Shown one piece after another: positions 34,165 to 42,851 of a DNA stretch of 52,024 nucleotides; the first letter of the stretch is position 1, and every line of letters starts with the position of its first letter. The DNA is taken from NCBI GenBank assembly GCA_036496265.1, contig DASXLL010000158.1, forward strand, positions 1 to 52,024, read 5' to 3'. This stretch comes from CAYLLN01 sp036496265. Lineage in GTDB: Bacteria; Planctomycetota; Planctomycetia; Pirellulales; Pirellulaceae. A program made the position numbers and the translations under genes. The notes under the pieces were generated by a model. The model worked only from the letters and a program-made list of their open reading frames with translations, was not told the origin of the DNA and did not search any database.

Positions 34165-35511
34165 TCAGCCGCTGCAGCCCCGTTCGCGATAGACCTCTTC
34201 GAGAATGGCTCTGTCTTCTTCTGATAGCTCGCTGGGAGCTGCTCGTAATTGCTCGCGGTCGTGAGATTCTTCTTCGGGCATGGCGAGGACGATGAGCGCG
34301 GCGGGGAGGAAGAGCCAGCCGCTGTAAAAAAGGGCGAGGCGGTTATCGCCGATGGGGCTGGCGAGGCCGAAGATGATGGTGCCAGCGGCGGCGGCGATGC
34401 GGCCAATGTTGTAGGAGAAGCCGGCGCCAGTGGTGCGAAGAAGAGTGGGAAACAGCGGCGGAAGATACATCGTGAAAAGAGCGAAGAAGCCGGAGCAAGC
34501 GCCGAGGATGGGGAAGCACCACCAGAGGACGGCGAGCGACCGCGGGCTGCCGTAGGTGAAGAGCATCGTGGCGAAGTAGGCCAGGGACATGGCGGCAATG
34601 GTGCGTTTGTAGCCGAGGCGGTGGGCGATTGCAGCGGCGAGAAAATTGCCAGCGATGGAGGAGAGCATGAGCACGACGACGACGAGGCTGACGAGGCTAG
34701 TTTTGTCTTCCGGTGAGCGGGCGGCGAGTTCGGGCAACTGGCGGACTTGCTGAGCTGACCAGAACATGAAGGCCCAGTGAGCGGTGAGCGAGCAGGCGCA
34801 GACGGCCATAGTGAGAAGCGTCGTCCGCAATGCCGGACCGCGAAACAGGTCGATCAACCGCGGCGGAACGCCGCCGGCTTCCATTGTGGCTTGATGCCAG
34901 TCGTCGGTCTCGGGCACGGCGCGGCGAATCCAGAGGACAATGAGGGCAGGCGCGAGGCCGGCGAGGAAAACGTATCGCTCATCGAATCCGGCCAGGGCCA
35001 TGCCAACGGCGCCGGCGAGCAATATGCCGATGTTGACCGCGGTCTGCAGGACAGCCGCGAGCCAATAGCGCCAGCCCTTGGGCCAAGTTTCTGCTAAGAG
35101 CGCGGCGCCGACTGCCCATTCGCCGCCGATGCCGAGCGCCGCCAGAAAGCGGAAGATTAACAGATGCCACCAGCGCTGCGCCAGGAATCCTGCGCCGGTG
35201 AAAATGGCATAGGTCAAGATTGTGAGGACGAGCGCCCGGCTGCGGCCGATTCGATCGCCCAGTCGCCCGAAAATTGCGCCGCCGATGGCCCAGCCGAACA
35301 AAAACGACGCTTGAATCCAGGAGCTGTAGTAGCCGACGGATTTGCCGGTTGTGGAAACGTCGAGGAGCTTGGCGACGAAGGGGGCCGCGATCAGCGTGTA
35401 CAGATGCATGTCGAGGCCGTCGAACAGCCAGCCGAGCCAGGCGGCGATGCCGGCTTTCCACTGGGCGGAAGATAAGTCCCTCAGCCGATGATTCGTCGAA
35501 ACTTGGTTCAA
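34165..35511 (-). CDS. MFS transporter (sugar/aromatic-acid symporter type)
   Basis: A 448-aa carrier with 12 predicted helices. Motif A is GRLGDRIGRSRAL between helices 2 and 3; RFLAALGIGGEWAVGAALLAE is the typical helix 4-5 signature of the AAHS/SV2-like subgroup. D34 and M35 in FDGLDMHLYTL lie in helix 1. The C-terminal tail is charged (SELSEEDRAILEEVY). The substrate cannot be told from sequence. It stands alone, divergent from the DUF1559 gene. Confidence 0.9.
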   Translation of the reverse strand: MNQVSTNHRLRDLSSAQWKAGIAAWLGWLFDGLDMHLYTLIAAPFVAKLLDVSTTGKSVGYYSSWIQASFLFGWAIGGAIFGRLGDRIGRSRALVLTILTYAIFTGAGFLAQRWWHLLIFRFLAALGIGGEWAVGAALLAETWPKGWRYWLAAVLQTAVNIGILLAGAVGMALAGFDERYVFLAGLAPALIVLWIRRAVPETDDWHQATMEAGGVPPRLIDLFRGPALRTTLLTMAVCACSLTAHWAFMFWSAQQVRQLPELAARSPEDKTSLVSLVVVVLMLSSIAGNFLAAAIAHRLGYKRTIAAMSLAYFATMLFTYGSPRSLAVLWWCFPILGACSGFFALFTMYLPPLFPTLLRTTGAGFSYNIGRIAAAAGTIIFGLASPIGDNRLALFYSGWLFLPAALIVLAMPEEESHDREQLRAAPSELSEEDRAILEEVYRERGCSG

Positions 35512-35584
35512 GCGCTAGCTCCCAGGACAAATGGTTGCATTTTCTGATGCAAAAAAAGGCAGTAGGTTCCTAGTGAATTCGCCC

Positions 35585-35646
35585 TTTCCCTGAGGGAAAG
35601 TGCAGGTAAACTCTAGGGTTATCGAAAAGGCCGGTTTTTCGGCCGC
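35585..35646. promoter_or_regulatory. Two hairpins upstream of the DUF1559 gene
   Basis: CTTTCCCTGAGGGAAAG (35585-35601 region) is a 17-nt near-perfect palindrome and GGCCG-GTTTTT-CGGCC follows at about 35631-35645. They lie in the 156-nt gap between the divergent MFS and DUF1559 genes. Regulatory role not shown. Confidence 0.45.
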
Positions 35647-35667
35647 AACAATGGTCAGACGCTGCAC

Positions 35668-36684
35668 ATGATTCGCCGCCGCATCGGTTTTACGCTCGTT
35701 GAGTTGTTGGTTGTGATCGCCATCATCGGCGTTCTGGTGGCGTTGCTGTTGCCGGCTGTTCAAGCGGCCCGCGAGGCATCGAGGCGGATCAAGTGTGCCA
35801 ATCATCTTAAGCAGATTGGGCTGGCGCTGCAGAACTATGAGAACACGTTCAAGATTTTGCCGATGGGGACAATGAGCATCGCCAAGGGCGGGACCGGCAC
35901 CGCAAACGGCTCATCGCCGCACCCCATGCTGTTGCCGTACCTCGAACAAGGCAACGCCGTTTCGCTTTTCGACTTCAACGTCGACATTAATAGCTCGGCG
36001 TCGAACCTCCTGGCTCGGCAGCAACGAGTGCCTGTTTTTTATTGCCCGTCGCAGACGCCGACGCCGCCGTTCGTGCCTTCCGCGACGCAGTGTCCCAACG
36101 GCTGTGGCCAGACGAACTACGTGCAAAGCCTTGGCAACAACGCCAATTATGCGGGCGTCGGTGGCATTCCAGATGGTCCGTTCGGCAACCACTACGGCGC
36201 CCGGTTCGCTGAAATTACTGACGGTCTTAGCAACACGGCTATGTTCGCCGAAATTCTCCAAGGCCCCGGCGCTAGCTCTGGCAGTCAAATTACGGTCGCT
36301 GCTGGCAGCCCCTATGATTATGCGGTAGCGACCGATCTACCGTTCGCCACTTGGGACGCCAGCGCGACGGGAGATACGATCGCGGTTTCCGCCTGCGACC
36401 AGCGCACGACACCGGCCTGGCCGTATCGTGGCAAGCAGTATTATCGGGGCGTGGTGGTGACGTCGTACTATTCGCACACGCTCACGCCAAATATCAAATT
36501 CCGCGATTGCATCCGCGGCACCGGCGTGGATCGTGGGCACATGGCGGCCCGCAGTTTTCACTCCTCCGGTGCCAATTGCGTTTTTGGCGATGGCTCGGTG
36601 CGTTATGCCAACAACAACATCAACAGCATTACCTGGCGGGCCCTCGGCAGCAAAAACGCCGGGGATACTATTGGCGATTTTTAA
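35668..36684 (+). CDS. DUF1559 prepilin-like exported protein
   Basis: A 338-aa protein of the large planctomycete family with a type IV prepilin N-terminus. RRRIGFTLVELLVVIAIIG gives cleavage after Gly and the conserved +5 Glu; the hydrophobic helix extends to about residue 35. The middle has CANHLKQIGLALQNYENTF and LPYLEQGNAVSLFD. The C-terminus has DRGHMAARSFHSSGANCVFGDG cut here as SFHSSGANCVFGDGSVRY, the H-x9-DG signature. These proteins are often present in dozens of copies; their role is unclear, perhaps pseudopilus or surface components. Confidence 0.96.
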   Translation: MIRRRIGFTLVELLVVIAIIGVLVALLLPAVQAAREASRRIKCANHLKQIGLALQNYENTFKILPMGTMSIAKGGTGTANGSSPHPMLLPYLEQGNAVSLFDFNVDINSSASNLLARQQRVPVFYCPSQTPTPPFVPSATQCPNGCGQTNYVQSLGNNANYAGVGGIPDGPFGNHYGARFAEITDGLSNTAMFAEILQGPGASSGSQITVAAGSPYDYAVATDLPFATWDASATGDTIAVSACDQRTTPAWPYRGKQYYRGVVVTSYYSHTLTPNIKFRDCIRGTGVDRGHMAARSFHSSGANCVFGDGSVRYANNNINSITWRALGSKNAGDTIGDF

Positions 36685-36696
36685 TCGTCCGCCTCG

Positions 36697-36772
36697 TTCC
36701 CGCGCTCTGCGGCGCAGATCCGCCTCGTTCCCACGCTCTGCGTGGGAACGCACTGGCCTGACGCTCTGCGTC
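36697..36772 (-). repeat. Family B repeat, inverted copy left of the second RAYT
   Basis: A full double palindrome (36719-36768: GTTCCCACGC..GCGTGGGAAC, then GACGC-TCT-GCGTC) preceded by a partial copy (36697-36716). Orientation is opposite to 37334-37393. Confidence 0.9.
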
Positions 36773-36774
36773 AT

Positions 36775-37314
36775 TTATCGCCAATCCGTGACCACCGAAA
36801 GTAGTCCCGGCATTCCGGCATAATTGCGCGCACTGGAATAGTGCCATTGCAGCGGATCATCGATATATCCGCGGCGAGTCGGATTGCTATGCGTGTATTC
36901 AAGTTTCTGCCACATCACTTGGTCGCAGGAAATCTCCTCCGGATGGCTGCCCTCCTGCCACAGTTGATAATCGCGGTCAGTTTTGTGACGTGCTTTGTGC
37001 CAGGCTAACTGATCTAACAGATGCCGAGCTCCGAGTTCGTTTAAGCGGTCGATGATTCTTTCTGGCAGTAAATGACTTGAAGTCTCTGATTTCCTTGCCA
37101 AGGCTGCCGTGCGAGGAGGCGATGAAGTGCAGTGATTTTCCATTACGACATATCCGTAAATGGTCATTCGGTTGTGTTCGATCAGGAATTTCCACGAGTC
37201 CAACACGATTTGAACCGCCTCGGGACGTGTGAAAATCGGCAACCATCTGACGATGGTGCATATGCAGAAATGGGGCCGGAAGTCTTCGAAAATGCAGTAG
37301 CGACTTCGGGTCAT
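36775..37314 (-). pseudogene. Frameshifted REP-associated tyrosine transposase
   Basis: A relative of the RAYT at 65-598, with matching ends (MTRSRYCIFED.., HSNPTRRGYI, WHYSSARNYAG). One base is missing at about 37132, inside the HUH codons, and one extra A occurs at about 37057; between them about 25 residues are read out of frame. In the proper frame the segment would read SLHFIASSHGSLGKEIRDF. Even then the nucleophile position is Phe (FKSFTARK against FKSYTAKK). The HUH site is thus lost although the outer frame stays open. It is flanked by inverted family B repeats. ATG at 37314 matches the first RAYT's start. Confidence 0.9.
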
Positions 37315-37333
37315 GTTGCAACTTTCATGGGGC

Positions 37334-37393
37334 GGATTCGAACGACGCAGAGCGTCGAGCCAGTGCGGTCCCACGCAGAGCGTGGGACCGAGG
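37334..37393 (+). repeat. Family B repeat, copy right of the second RAYT
   Basis: GACGC-AGA-GCGTC (37336-37348) and the larger hairpin GTCCCACGC..GCGTGGGAC (37369-37392). Its reverse complement matches 36719-36768, including the CACTGG spacer. Confidence 0.9.
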
Positions 37394-37397
37394 TTGT

Positions 37398-38621
37398 TCA
37401 CTCCACGCAATACAGCCCCTTGTACGTTCGCATAAAGACTTGGCCATCAGAAAACGCGTGGCTGGCGCGCATGGTTTCGCCGAGCTTGTTTTCGGCGAGG
37501 ATTTTACACTCGGTGGGATTGGGTTCGAGGACGAAGGTGGTGCCGGCGGTGTTGCCGACGTAGAGGCGGCCGGCGGCATGGACCATGGAGCACCAGCTTT
37601 GGCCGCCGCCGATGCGCTGCTCCCATTTCTTGTCGCCGGTCTTGGCGTCAATGCACGAGGCGAGCCCCGGCTCGTTGAGAATGTAGATGTGGCCAGCGAC
37701 GACGACGCCGGAGCCGACGCGCTGCGGGTTTTTGGGGTGCGTCCAGAGTGTTTTGTCAGTTTGATCGCCCGCGCTGCCGCTTTTGACAGCCAGCGCGGGG
37801 CCGGTGTAGCCGCACATGGCGATGATGATGTCGTTGGCGATGAGCGGCGACGTGTAAAACAGTTTGCTGGGACCGCCGCAGGACCAGATTTCGTTGCCGG
37901 TGGCCGGTTCAACCGCCCATAACCGCTCGGGCAGCGAAAGTAGGAGCACATCGCGGCCGTTTTCGCGGTTCATGACGGGAGTGCTCCAGGAGCCGCGATA
38001 CTCGTCGATTTTTTCGGAAACCTGTCCCGTAAATTGCTTACGCCAGACTTCGTTGCCGGTGCGCTTGTCGAAAGCGGCGACGAAGGCGTTGAGGCCGGGG
38101 CCGAAATTGAGGACGAGGAGGTCGCCGTGGATCAGCGGACTGGAGCCGAAGCCCCAGATGTGCTCGACTTTGCCGAGGTCTTTGTGCCAGAGCTCCTTTC
38201 CGTTGAGGTCGTAGGCAAAAAGGCCGGCGGAGCCATACCAGGCGACAATGCGCTCGCCATCGCTAACCGGCGAGGAGGCGCATGGTGGATTCGTGTCGTG
38301 GGTCAGCTCTTTCTCGGCATATTCGACTTCATGCTTCCACTTCAGCTCGCCTGTTTTTCGATCAAAGCAATGCAGTCCGCGGAGACCGCTATTGGCTCGC
38401 GCATGGGTGATGAAAACCTGTTCGCCAATCACGATCGGCGTGGAGTTGCCCGGCCCGTCGAGCGCCACTTTCCACTTGATGTGCTCGGTGGGCGACCAAG
38501 TGAGCGGGGCGGTCTTTTCGTCGCACTGGCCGGTGCCCAGAGGGCCGCGCCACTGGGGCCAGTCGGCGGCAGTTGCAGAAGTAGCAACTAAAAGAACAAA
38601 AAACATGCAGCCTTTTGGCAT
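37398..38621 (-). CDS. PQQ-like beta-propeller protein (outer-membrane/quinoprotein-type repeats)
   Basis: A 407-aa exported protein. The signal peptide (MPKGCMFFVLLVATSATA) is followed by WPQWRGPLGTGQCDEK, the typical planctomycete start of this family, and by several propeller blades with Trp-docking signatures (FDRKTGELKWKHE, YDLNGKELWHKDL, FDKRTGNEVWRKQ, IDAKTGDKKWEQ). No PQQ-dehydrogenase active site or cofactor ligands are evident, so it is probably a scaffold or binding protein. ATG at 38621 has GGAG 6 nt upstream. Function unknown. Confidence 0.9.
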   Translation of the reverse strand: MPKGCMFFVLLVATSATAADWPQWRGPLGTGQCDEKTAPLTWSPTEHIKWKVALDGPGNSTPIVIGEQVFITHARANSGLRGLHCFDRKTGELKWKHEVEYAEKELTHDTNPPCASSPVSDGERIVAWYGSAGLFAYDLNGKELWHKDLGKVEHIWGFGSSPLIHGDLLVLNFGPGLNAFVAAFDKRTGNEVWRKQFTGQVSEKIDEYRGSWSTPVMNRENGRDVLLLSLPERLWAVEPATGNEIWSCGGPSKLFYTSPLIANDIIIAMCGYTGPALAVKSGSAGDQTDKTLWTHPKNPQRVGSGVVVAGHIYILNEPGLASCIDAKTGDKKWEQRIGGGQSWCSMVHAAGRLYVGNTAGTTFVLEPNPTECKILAENKLGETMRASHAFSDGQVFMRTYKGLYCVE

Positions 38622-38647
38622 AATCGACTCCTATACTTCTGCCGGGC

Positions 38648-38673
38648 TCATCACGCGGAGCGTGATGGCTACC
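38648..38673. repeat. Family E palindrome
   Basis: CATCACGCGGAGCGTGATGG (38650-38669), identical to the copy at 25680-25699. It lies between the divergent PQQ-propeller and DUF488 genes. Confidence 0.9.
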
Positions 38674-38708
38674 AATGCGGCACGGAAATTGTACCATCAT
38701 TGCGAGCG

Positions 38709-39257
38709 ATGCCTGAAACGACTGACAAGCCGACGATTTGGACGATTGGCCATTCCACGCGATCGGTCGAGGAGACGCTGAAGATTCTGGCGGCGGCGGA
38801 CATCAAGTTGCTGGCGGATGTGCGGCGGTTTCCGGGCTCGCGGCGCTATCCGCAGTTCAACCAGGATGCGATGCAAGCGTGGCTGGTGGAGGCGGGAATT
38901 GAATACCGGCATTTTGTGGATTTGGGTGGGCGACGGAATAAGCGATTGCCGGAGTCGCCAAATACCGGCTGGCGCGTGGAGGCGTTTGGCGCGTACGCGG
39001 ACTATACGCATTCGGCCGAATTCGTCGCGGCGCTAGATCGGTTGATCGCGGCCGCGAAAGAAAAGGCGACGGCGATCATGTGCTCGGAGGCGCTGCCGCA
39101 TCGCTGTCACCGGCGGCTGATTTCCGATGCGCTCGTCGTTCGCGGCTGGCGCGTTTGCCATCTTCTCAGCCCCAAGCGAATCGACGATCATCAACTGACG
39201 CCGTTTGCCCATGTCGAAGGCGACAAAATCACGTATCCCGCGGAAACATTGTTTTGA
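38709..39257 (+). CDS. DUF488 family protein
   Basis: A 182-aa protein: TIWTIGHSTRSVEETLKIL opens the domain, then LLADVRRFPGSRRYPQFNQ, EYRHFVDLGGRRN and the Cys/His block CSEALPHRCHRRLISDAL that is diagnostic for DUF488. The function is unproven; the conserved C-x7-C-H-R suggests a metal or catalytic site. ATG at 38709 gives MPETTDKPTIW. The Dabb gene follows 53 nt after, with an octamer array between. Confidence 0.9.
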   Translation: MPETTDKPTIWTIGHSTRSVEETLKILAAADIKLLADVRRFPGSRRYPQFNQDAMQAWLVEAGIEYRHFVDLGGRRNKRLPESPNTGWRVEAFGAYADYTHSAEFVAALDRLIAAAKEKATAIMCSEALPHRCHRRLISDALVVRGWRVCHLLSPKRIDDHQLTPFAHVEGDKITYPAETLF

Positions 39258-39282
39258 TGATTGAACCTGCAATGCGAAATTC

Positions 39283-39379
39283 AAAGAACCGAAGAACCAA
39301 AGAACCAAAAATGGTTATGATCGTCGCTTACCGCTTCCTGCTTCCCTTCGTTCTTTCGTTCTTCGGTTCTTGGTTTTTT
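39283..39379. repeat. Inverted octamer arrays around the Dabb start codon
   Basis: Left arm AAAGAACC, GAAGAACC, AAAGAACC (39283-39306); right arm TTCGTTCT, TTCGTTCT, TCGGTTCT, TGGTTTTT (39348-39379). The arms pair across the start region, and the right arm lies inside the signal-peptide codons. Confidence 0.9.
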
Positions 39380-39712
39380 ATGCCTGCCACCGCTTCCGCC
39401 GCTGAGAAGGTTCTCCGCCATGTCGTTTTATACAAATTCAAGGACGATCTGCCGCCGGCGAAGCTGCAGGAAGTGGTTGATGCGTTTGCGGGGCTGCCGA
39501 AGAAAGTCAATACGATCGTCGGCTTCGAACACGGCACGAACGTGAGCAAGGAAGGCAAGGGCGAGGGATTCACGCACGCGTTCGTGGTGACGTTTAAGAA
39601 TGAGGCCGATTTGGCGGCTTATTTAGTACACCCGGCGCACGACGAGTATGTGAAAGTGGTGCGGGATCGTCGAGAGAAGGTGATTGTGTTTGACTATTGG
39701 GCGGAGCGGTGA
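39311..39712 (+). CDS. Exported Dabb-domain (stress-responsive A/B barrel) protein
   Basis: A 133-aa protein. Residues 1 to about 30 form a signal peptide (FLLPFVLSFFGSWFF..ATASA), most of it encoded by the octamer right arm. The mature part has LRHVVLYKFKDDLPPAKLQE, VNTIVGFEHGTNVS and FTHAFVVTFKNEADLAAYL, the Dabb barrel with its conserved His-Val-Val-Leu-Tyr-Lys-Phe. Dabb proteins act as dimers, some as enzymes; the substrate here is unknown. ATG at 39311 is chosen; 39317 is also possible. No clear ribosome site, the array occupying that place. Confidence 0.85.
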   Translation: MVMIVAYRFLLPFVLSFFGSWFFMPATASAAEKVLRHVVLYKFKDDLPPAKLQEVVDAFAGLPKKVNTIVGFEHGTNVSKEGKGEGFTHAFVVTFKNEADLAAYLVHPAHDEYVKVVRDRREKVIVFDYWAER

Positions 39713-39763
39713 CCCAACGCGCGAGAATTGCTGTCGCGCGAGAAATGGTGGGCACAGCCCACC

Positions 39764-39973
39764 CTACGCGGACTTTGAGGGTCTACCCCCCTGCCCTGCC
39801 CTGCGGCGGTTGAGTTGGGGAATGGCCTGAAGCGTTTTCTTTTCCAGGCGTTTGAGTTGCCGGTCCAGCCGGCGACTGAACTTCAAAAAGGGCCGGAGCG
39901 GCGCCAGCACTCGGCCGGCTGACGCCTCATCCTGCAGCATTACAAACCACGCCTGCGGTACTTCACTCGTCAC
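39764..39973 (-). CDS. Possible small basic protein
   Basis: A 69-aa open frame from GTG at 39973. It reads TSEVPQAWFVMLQDEASAG, then a basic helix LRPFLKFSRRLDRQLKRLEK, which looks like a real amphipathic helix rather than a random frame. There is no good ribosome site and no family I recognise. It lies in the 454-nt gap between the Dabb and TPR genes; the rest of that gap has a GGTGGGCACAGCCCACCCTA palindrome (about 39749-39768) and a family D copy (about 40137-40160). Confidence 0.35.
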   Translation of the reverse strand: MTSEVPQAWFVMLQDEASAGRVLAPLRPFLKFSRRLDRQLKRLEKKTLQAIPQLNRRRAGQGGRPSKSA

Positions 39974-40166
39974 GGAAGAATTGCCTTTTACGCTGTCCCC
40001 AAGTCGTCAAAACCCGTCCCTATTCAGATATTCGCGTTGTGTTGTGTTATCTTTTGGACGACGAACTGCCCCCGCGGGTTCACTAAATGTTGCCAGCGGA
40101 GGGCAAAAAGTTGGTTTTTGGGGATCGCCGGGAAAGGCTCGGCGGAAGCCTCGCCCTCCCCAAGGG

Positions 40167-41219
40167 CTACTCGCGGGAGGCCCAGACGCTGCCGGCGTAA
40201 CGCTCGCGGAGCGTGTTCCGGGCCGCGATCGCCCGATCGGACTTATTGACTTCCGGCCAAAGCTTGCTGAGGTAATAAAGGGCTTCGGCGTGGGCGTCTG
40301 CATCGGCGTGGAACAACATATCGGTATGCAGAAACGCCATGACGGCTTCCTTTGGCTTATTTTGCTTGAGATAGCAGCCGCCGAGGGCGTTATAGAGGCG
40401 GGCAAAGAGAACCGAATCCTGTTGGTCATTCTTGTTGATCGTGTCTTGGATCAGCGAAATGGCCTCATCGATCTTGGCGGTTTCGGACAGGCAGACGGCG
40501 CGGCCCGCTTGAGCCAGATTTTTTTGGCGCACCGCCTCGGGTGTCGAAAGATCGCTGCCAACGACCGCTTGGAATTTCTCCAGCGCCTGATCGAACTGCT
40601 TCTCGCCGATGAGCGCTCGACCGGAAGCATTATTGGCCCGTATTTGATAATCGGCCCACGGCGCGGCTCCTAATCCCGATGGGCCGTAGTATTTGGCCGC
40701 ATCGGCGTAGTTGCCCGACGCCATCGCCACGTCGCCCAAGAGTTCCGCCGCTTCGTAAAAGTGGTAGCTCTGAGGGGCTTTGCTCACGAAGGCGTACATG
40801 GCGGCGGACGCCGCCTTCTTGTCGCCGCCATCGCTTAAGGCGAGCTTGCAAAGACAGAGGGCCTTGTAGAATTCGAGATCCTGCCGAATATAGGCCCGCT
40901 CGATCTTTTGGACGTCGATCTTTTTGAAATCAATCAGAGCCTGGTTGTAGTTTTTCTGAATGACCTGCATCCGGCCAGCGTTGAGATCGCTGGGCTCGTC
41001 CCTAAAAGTGATTCGCGTGATCTCGTTCACATCGATCGGTCGCGCGTTGACACTGGTATCGACCGTCACCTTGTCCCGCGTCATTCCGATTTCCGCCGCA
41101 ATGTTTCCGCGGGTGGGCGCGTTCTTCGCGACAAATACCTGGTCCTCGCGCTGCGCGAATAGTTCTGCCGAGGAAAGCAGCAAAGAAATGGCCGCCAGAG
41201 TGCGAAAGCGAATGCCCAT
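40167..41219 (-). CDS. Exported TPR-like protein
   Basis: A 350-aa protein with a signal peptide (residues 1-22, LLLSSAELFA). Residues 25-85 form a domain with DKVTVDTSVNARPIDVNEIT. From about 85 there are TPR-type helix pairs (QVIQKNYNQALIDFKKID, AAELLGDVAMASGNYADAAK, GRALIGEKQFDQALEKFQAV, LFARLYNALGGCYLKQNKP). Such periplasmic TPR proteins are protein-interaction scaffolds; the partner is unknown. The N-terminal part resembles a small beta domain seen ahead of planctomycete TPR regions. The 201-nt gap to accC holds a family H repeat (41377-41404). Confidence 0.82.
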   Translation of the reverse strand: MGIRFRTLAAISLLLSSAELFAQREDQVFVAKNAPTRGNIAAEIGMTRDKVTVDTSVNARPIDVNEITRITFRDEPSDLNAGRMQVIQKNYNQALIDFKKIDVQKIERAYIRQDLEFYKALCLCKLALSDGGDKKAASAAMYAFVSKAPQSYHFYEAAELLGDVAMASGNYADAAKYYGPSGLGAAPWADYQIRANNASGRALIGEKQFDQALEKFQAVVGSDLSTPEAVRQKNLAQAGRAVCLSETAKIDEAISLIQDTINKNDQQDSVLFARLYNALGGCYLKQNKPKEAVMAFLHTDMLFHADADAHAEALYYLSKLWPEVNKSDRAIAARNTLRERYAGSVWASRE

Positions 41220-41420
41220 TCTTAGTCTCTGTGCCGTTGTGCCGCGGTTTCATCGGCGCGGAACGGATTTGCGCGCGGGGCGAGGTATGCTTCCAGACTA
41301 TATGTCGCGGCAAAATCGTGCAACGCGCTCTGAATCCGTAATGAGGCGCGCTTAACGTCACCCGCGTAGCCAGATCACCGGGAGGCTTACGCCGCCCGCT
41401 CGCCAAGGATGTGGCGGCAA

Positions 41421-42773
41421 TTACGATGTTTCGGCCAAGAATGTTCGTTCGACGAATTTGGTATCGACCATGCCGTCCACAAAAGTCGCGTGCGAAAGGA
41501 CGCGAAGATGGAACGGGGCGGTGGTTTTGATGCCTTCGACACGGAGCTCGCCCAAGGCGCGTTTCATCGTGGCGATGGCTTCGGCGCGGGTGGGACGATA
41601 GACGATGAGCTTGCCGATCATGGAATCGTAATAGGGCGGGACAGTATAGCCGGCGTGGGCGTGGGAGTCCCAGCGAACGCCGGGTCCGCCGGGGATGTGC
41701 ATCTGGCGAATCAGGCCGGGGCAGGGTTGAAAATTACGGTCGGGGTTTTCGGCGTTGATGCGGCACTCGATGGCGGCCCCGCGGCTGACGACATCCGCTT
41801 GCTTAAACGGCAACGGCTCGCCGGCAGCGACGCGAATTTGCGTTTTGATGAGGTCGATGCCGGTGATCAGCTCGGTGACGGGGTGCTCGACCTGGATGCG
41901 GGCGTTGACTTCGATAAAGTAAAAATTGTCGTTTTGATCGACGATGAATTCGACGGTGCCGGCGTTCGTGTAGCCGACTTCTTTGATTAGCCGGACGGCT
42001 GCTTCGCACATGGCGTCACGTTTTTCGGCCGGCAGGCGGGGTGCGGGGCTTTCTTCGATGAGTTTTTGGTGGCGGCGCTGCGTGCTGCACTCGCGCTCGA
42101 AGAGATGGCAGACGTTGCCGTGATGGTCGGCGATAATTTGGACTTCAACGTGGCGCGGGCGGTCGATGTAGCGTTCGAGATAGACGCCGGCGTTGCCGAA
42201 GGCGGCTTGGGCCTCGGTACGGGCTTGCTGCAGGGCCGTCTTAAGAGCCAGATCGTTGCTGGCGACCCGCATGCCCTTGCCGCCGCCGCCGGCTGTGGCT
42301 TTGATGAGAACGGGGAAGCCGATTTCGTGAGCCGTTTTAACGGCTTCGTCGTCGTCGGTGATCAGTCCGGGGCTGCCGGGAACGACGGGGACGCTGGCTT
42401 TTTTAGCCATGCCGCGAGCGGTGTTTTTGTCGCCAAGGGCTTCCATGGCCTGCGGCGTGGGGCCGATGAAATCGATGTTGCAACTGCGGCAGACTTCGTT
42501 GAAATGGGCATTTTCGGAGAGGAAGCCGTAGCCGGGATGAATGGCCTCGACGTTGCCGACTTCGGCCGCGCTGATGATCTGGTCGATCTTCAAATAGCTT
42601 TGGGCGCCGCGGGGCGGGCCAACACAGATGGCTTCATCGGCGAGCTCGAGATACTGGCTGCCGGCATCGGCGGTGCTATAGACGCAGACGGTTTCGATGC
42701 CCAGCTCTTTGCAGGCGCGGATGATGCGGAGGGCGATTTCGCCGCGATTGGCGATTAAGATTCGTTTGAACAT
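41421..42773 (-). CDS. accC: Acetyl-CoA carboxylase biotin carboxylase subunit
   Basis: A 450-aa ATP-grasp enzyme that carboxylates biotin on AccB for fatty acid synthesis. MFKRILIANRGEIALRII starts the protein; KATAGGGGKGMRVA is the Gly-rich ATP loop, RHVEVQIIADHHGNV and FYFIEVNARIQVEHPVTE are the metal/biotin blocks. Length is normal. ATG at 42773 is fixed by family; an open frame to 42821 only translates the heptamer array. It lies 78 nt after accB, with that array between. Confidence 0.97.
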   Translation of the reverse strand: MFKRILIANRGEIALRIIRACKELGIETVCVYSTADAGSQYLELADEAICVGPPRGAQSYLKIDQIISAAEVGNVEAIHPGYGFLSENAHFNEVCRSCNIDFIGPTPQAMEALGDKNTARGMAKKASVPVVPGSPGLITDDDEAVKTAHEIGFPVLIKATAGGGGKGMRVASNDLALKTALQQARTEAQAAFGNAGVYLERYIDRPRHVEVQIIADHHGNVCHLFERECSTQRRHQKLIEESPAPRLPAEKRDAMCEAAVRLIKEVGYTNAGTVEFIVDQNDNFYFIEVNARIQVEHPVTELITGIDLIKTQIRVAAGEPLPFKQADVVSRGAAIECRINAENPDRNFQPCPGLIRQMHIPGGPGVRWDSHAHAGYTVPPYYDSMIGKLIVYRPTRAEAIATMKRALGELRVEGIKTTAPFHLRVLSHATFVDGMVDTKFVERTFLAETS

Positions 42774-42776
42774 AAC

Positions 42777-42844
42777 AAATGACCAATGACCAATGACGGA
42801 TGACCAATGACGAACTGTCAATTGTCATTTGTCATTTGTCATTT
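42777..42844. repeat. Inverted heptamer arrays between accB and accC
   Basis: AAATGAC, CAATGAC, CAATGAC, GGATGAC, CAATGAC (42777-42811), a short spacer, then GTCAATT and three GTCATTT (42817-42844). It begins 3 nt from the accC start on the minus strand. Confidence 0.93.
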
Positions 42845-42851
42845 GTGGGAA

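Noticed and set aside
36685..37393. An insertion sequence with terminal inverted repeats and target duplications around the second RAYT
   Set aside because: The flanking repeats are REP-like hairpins also found alone elsewhere; no target-site duplication is visible.
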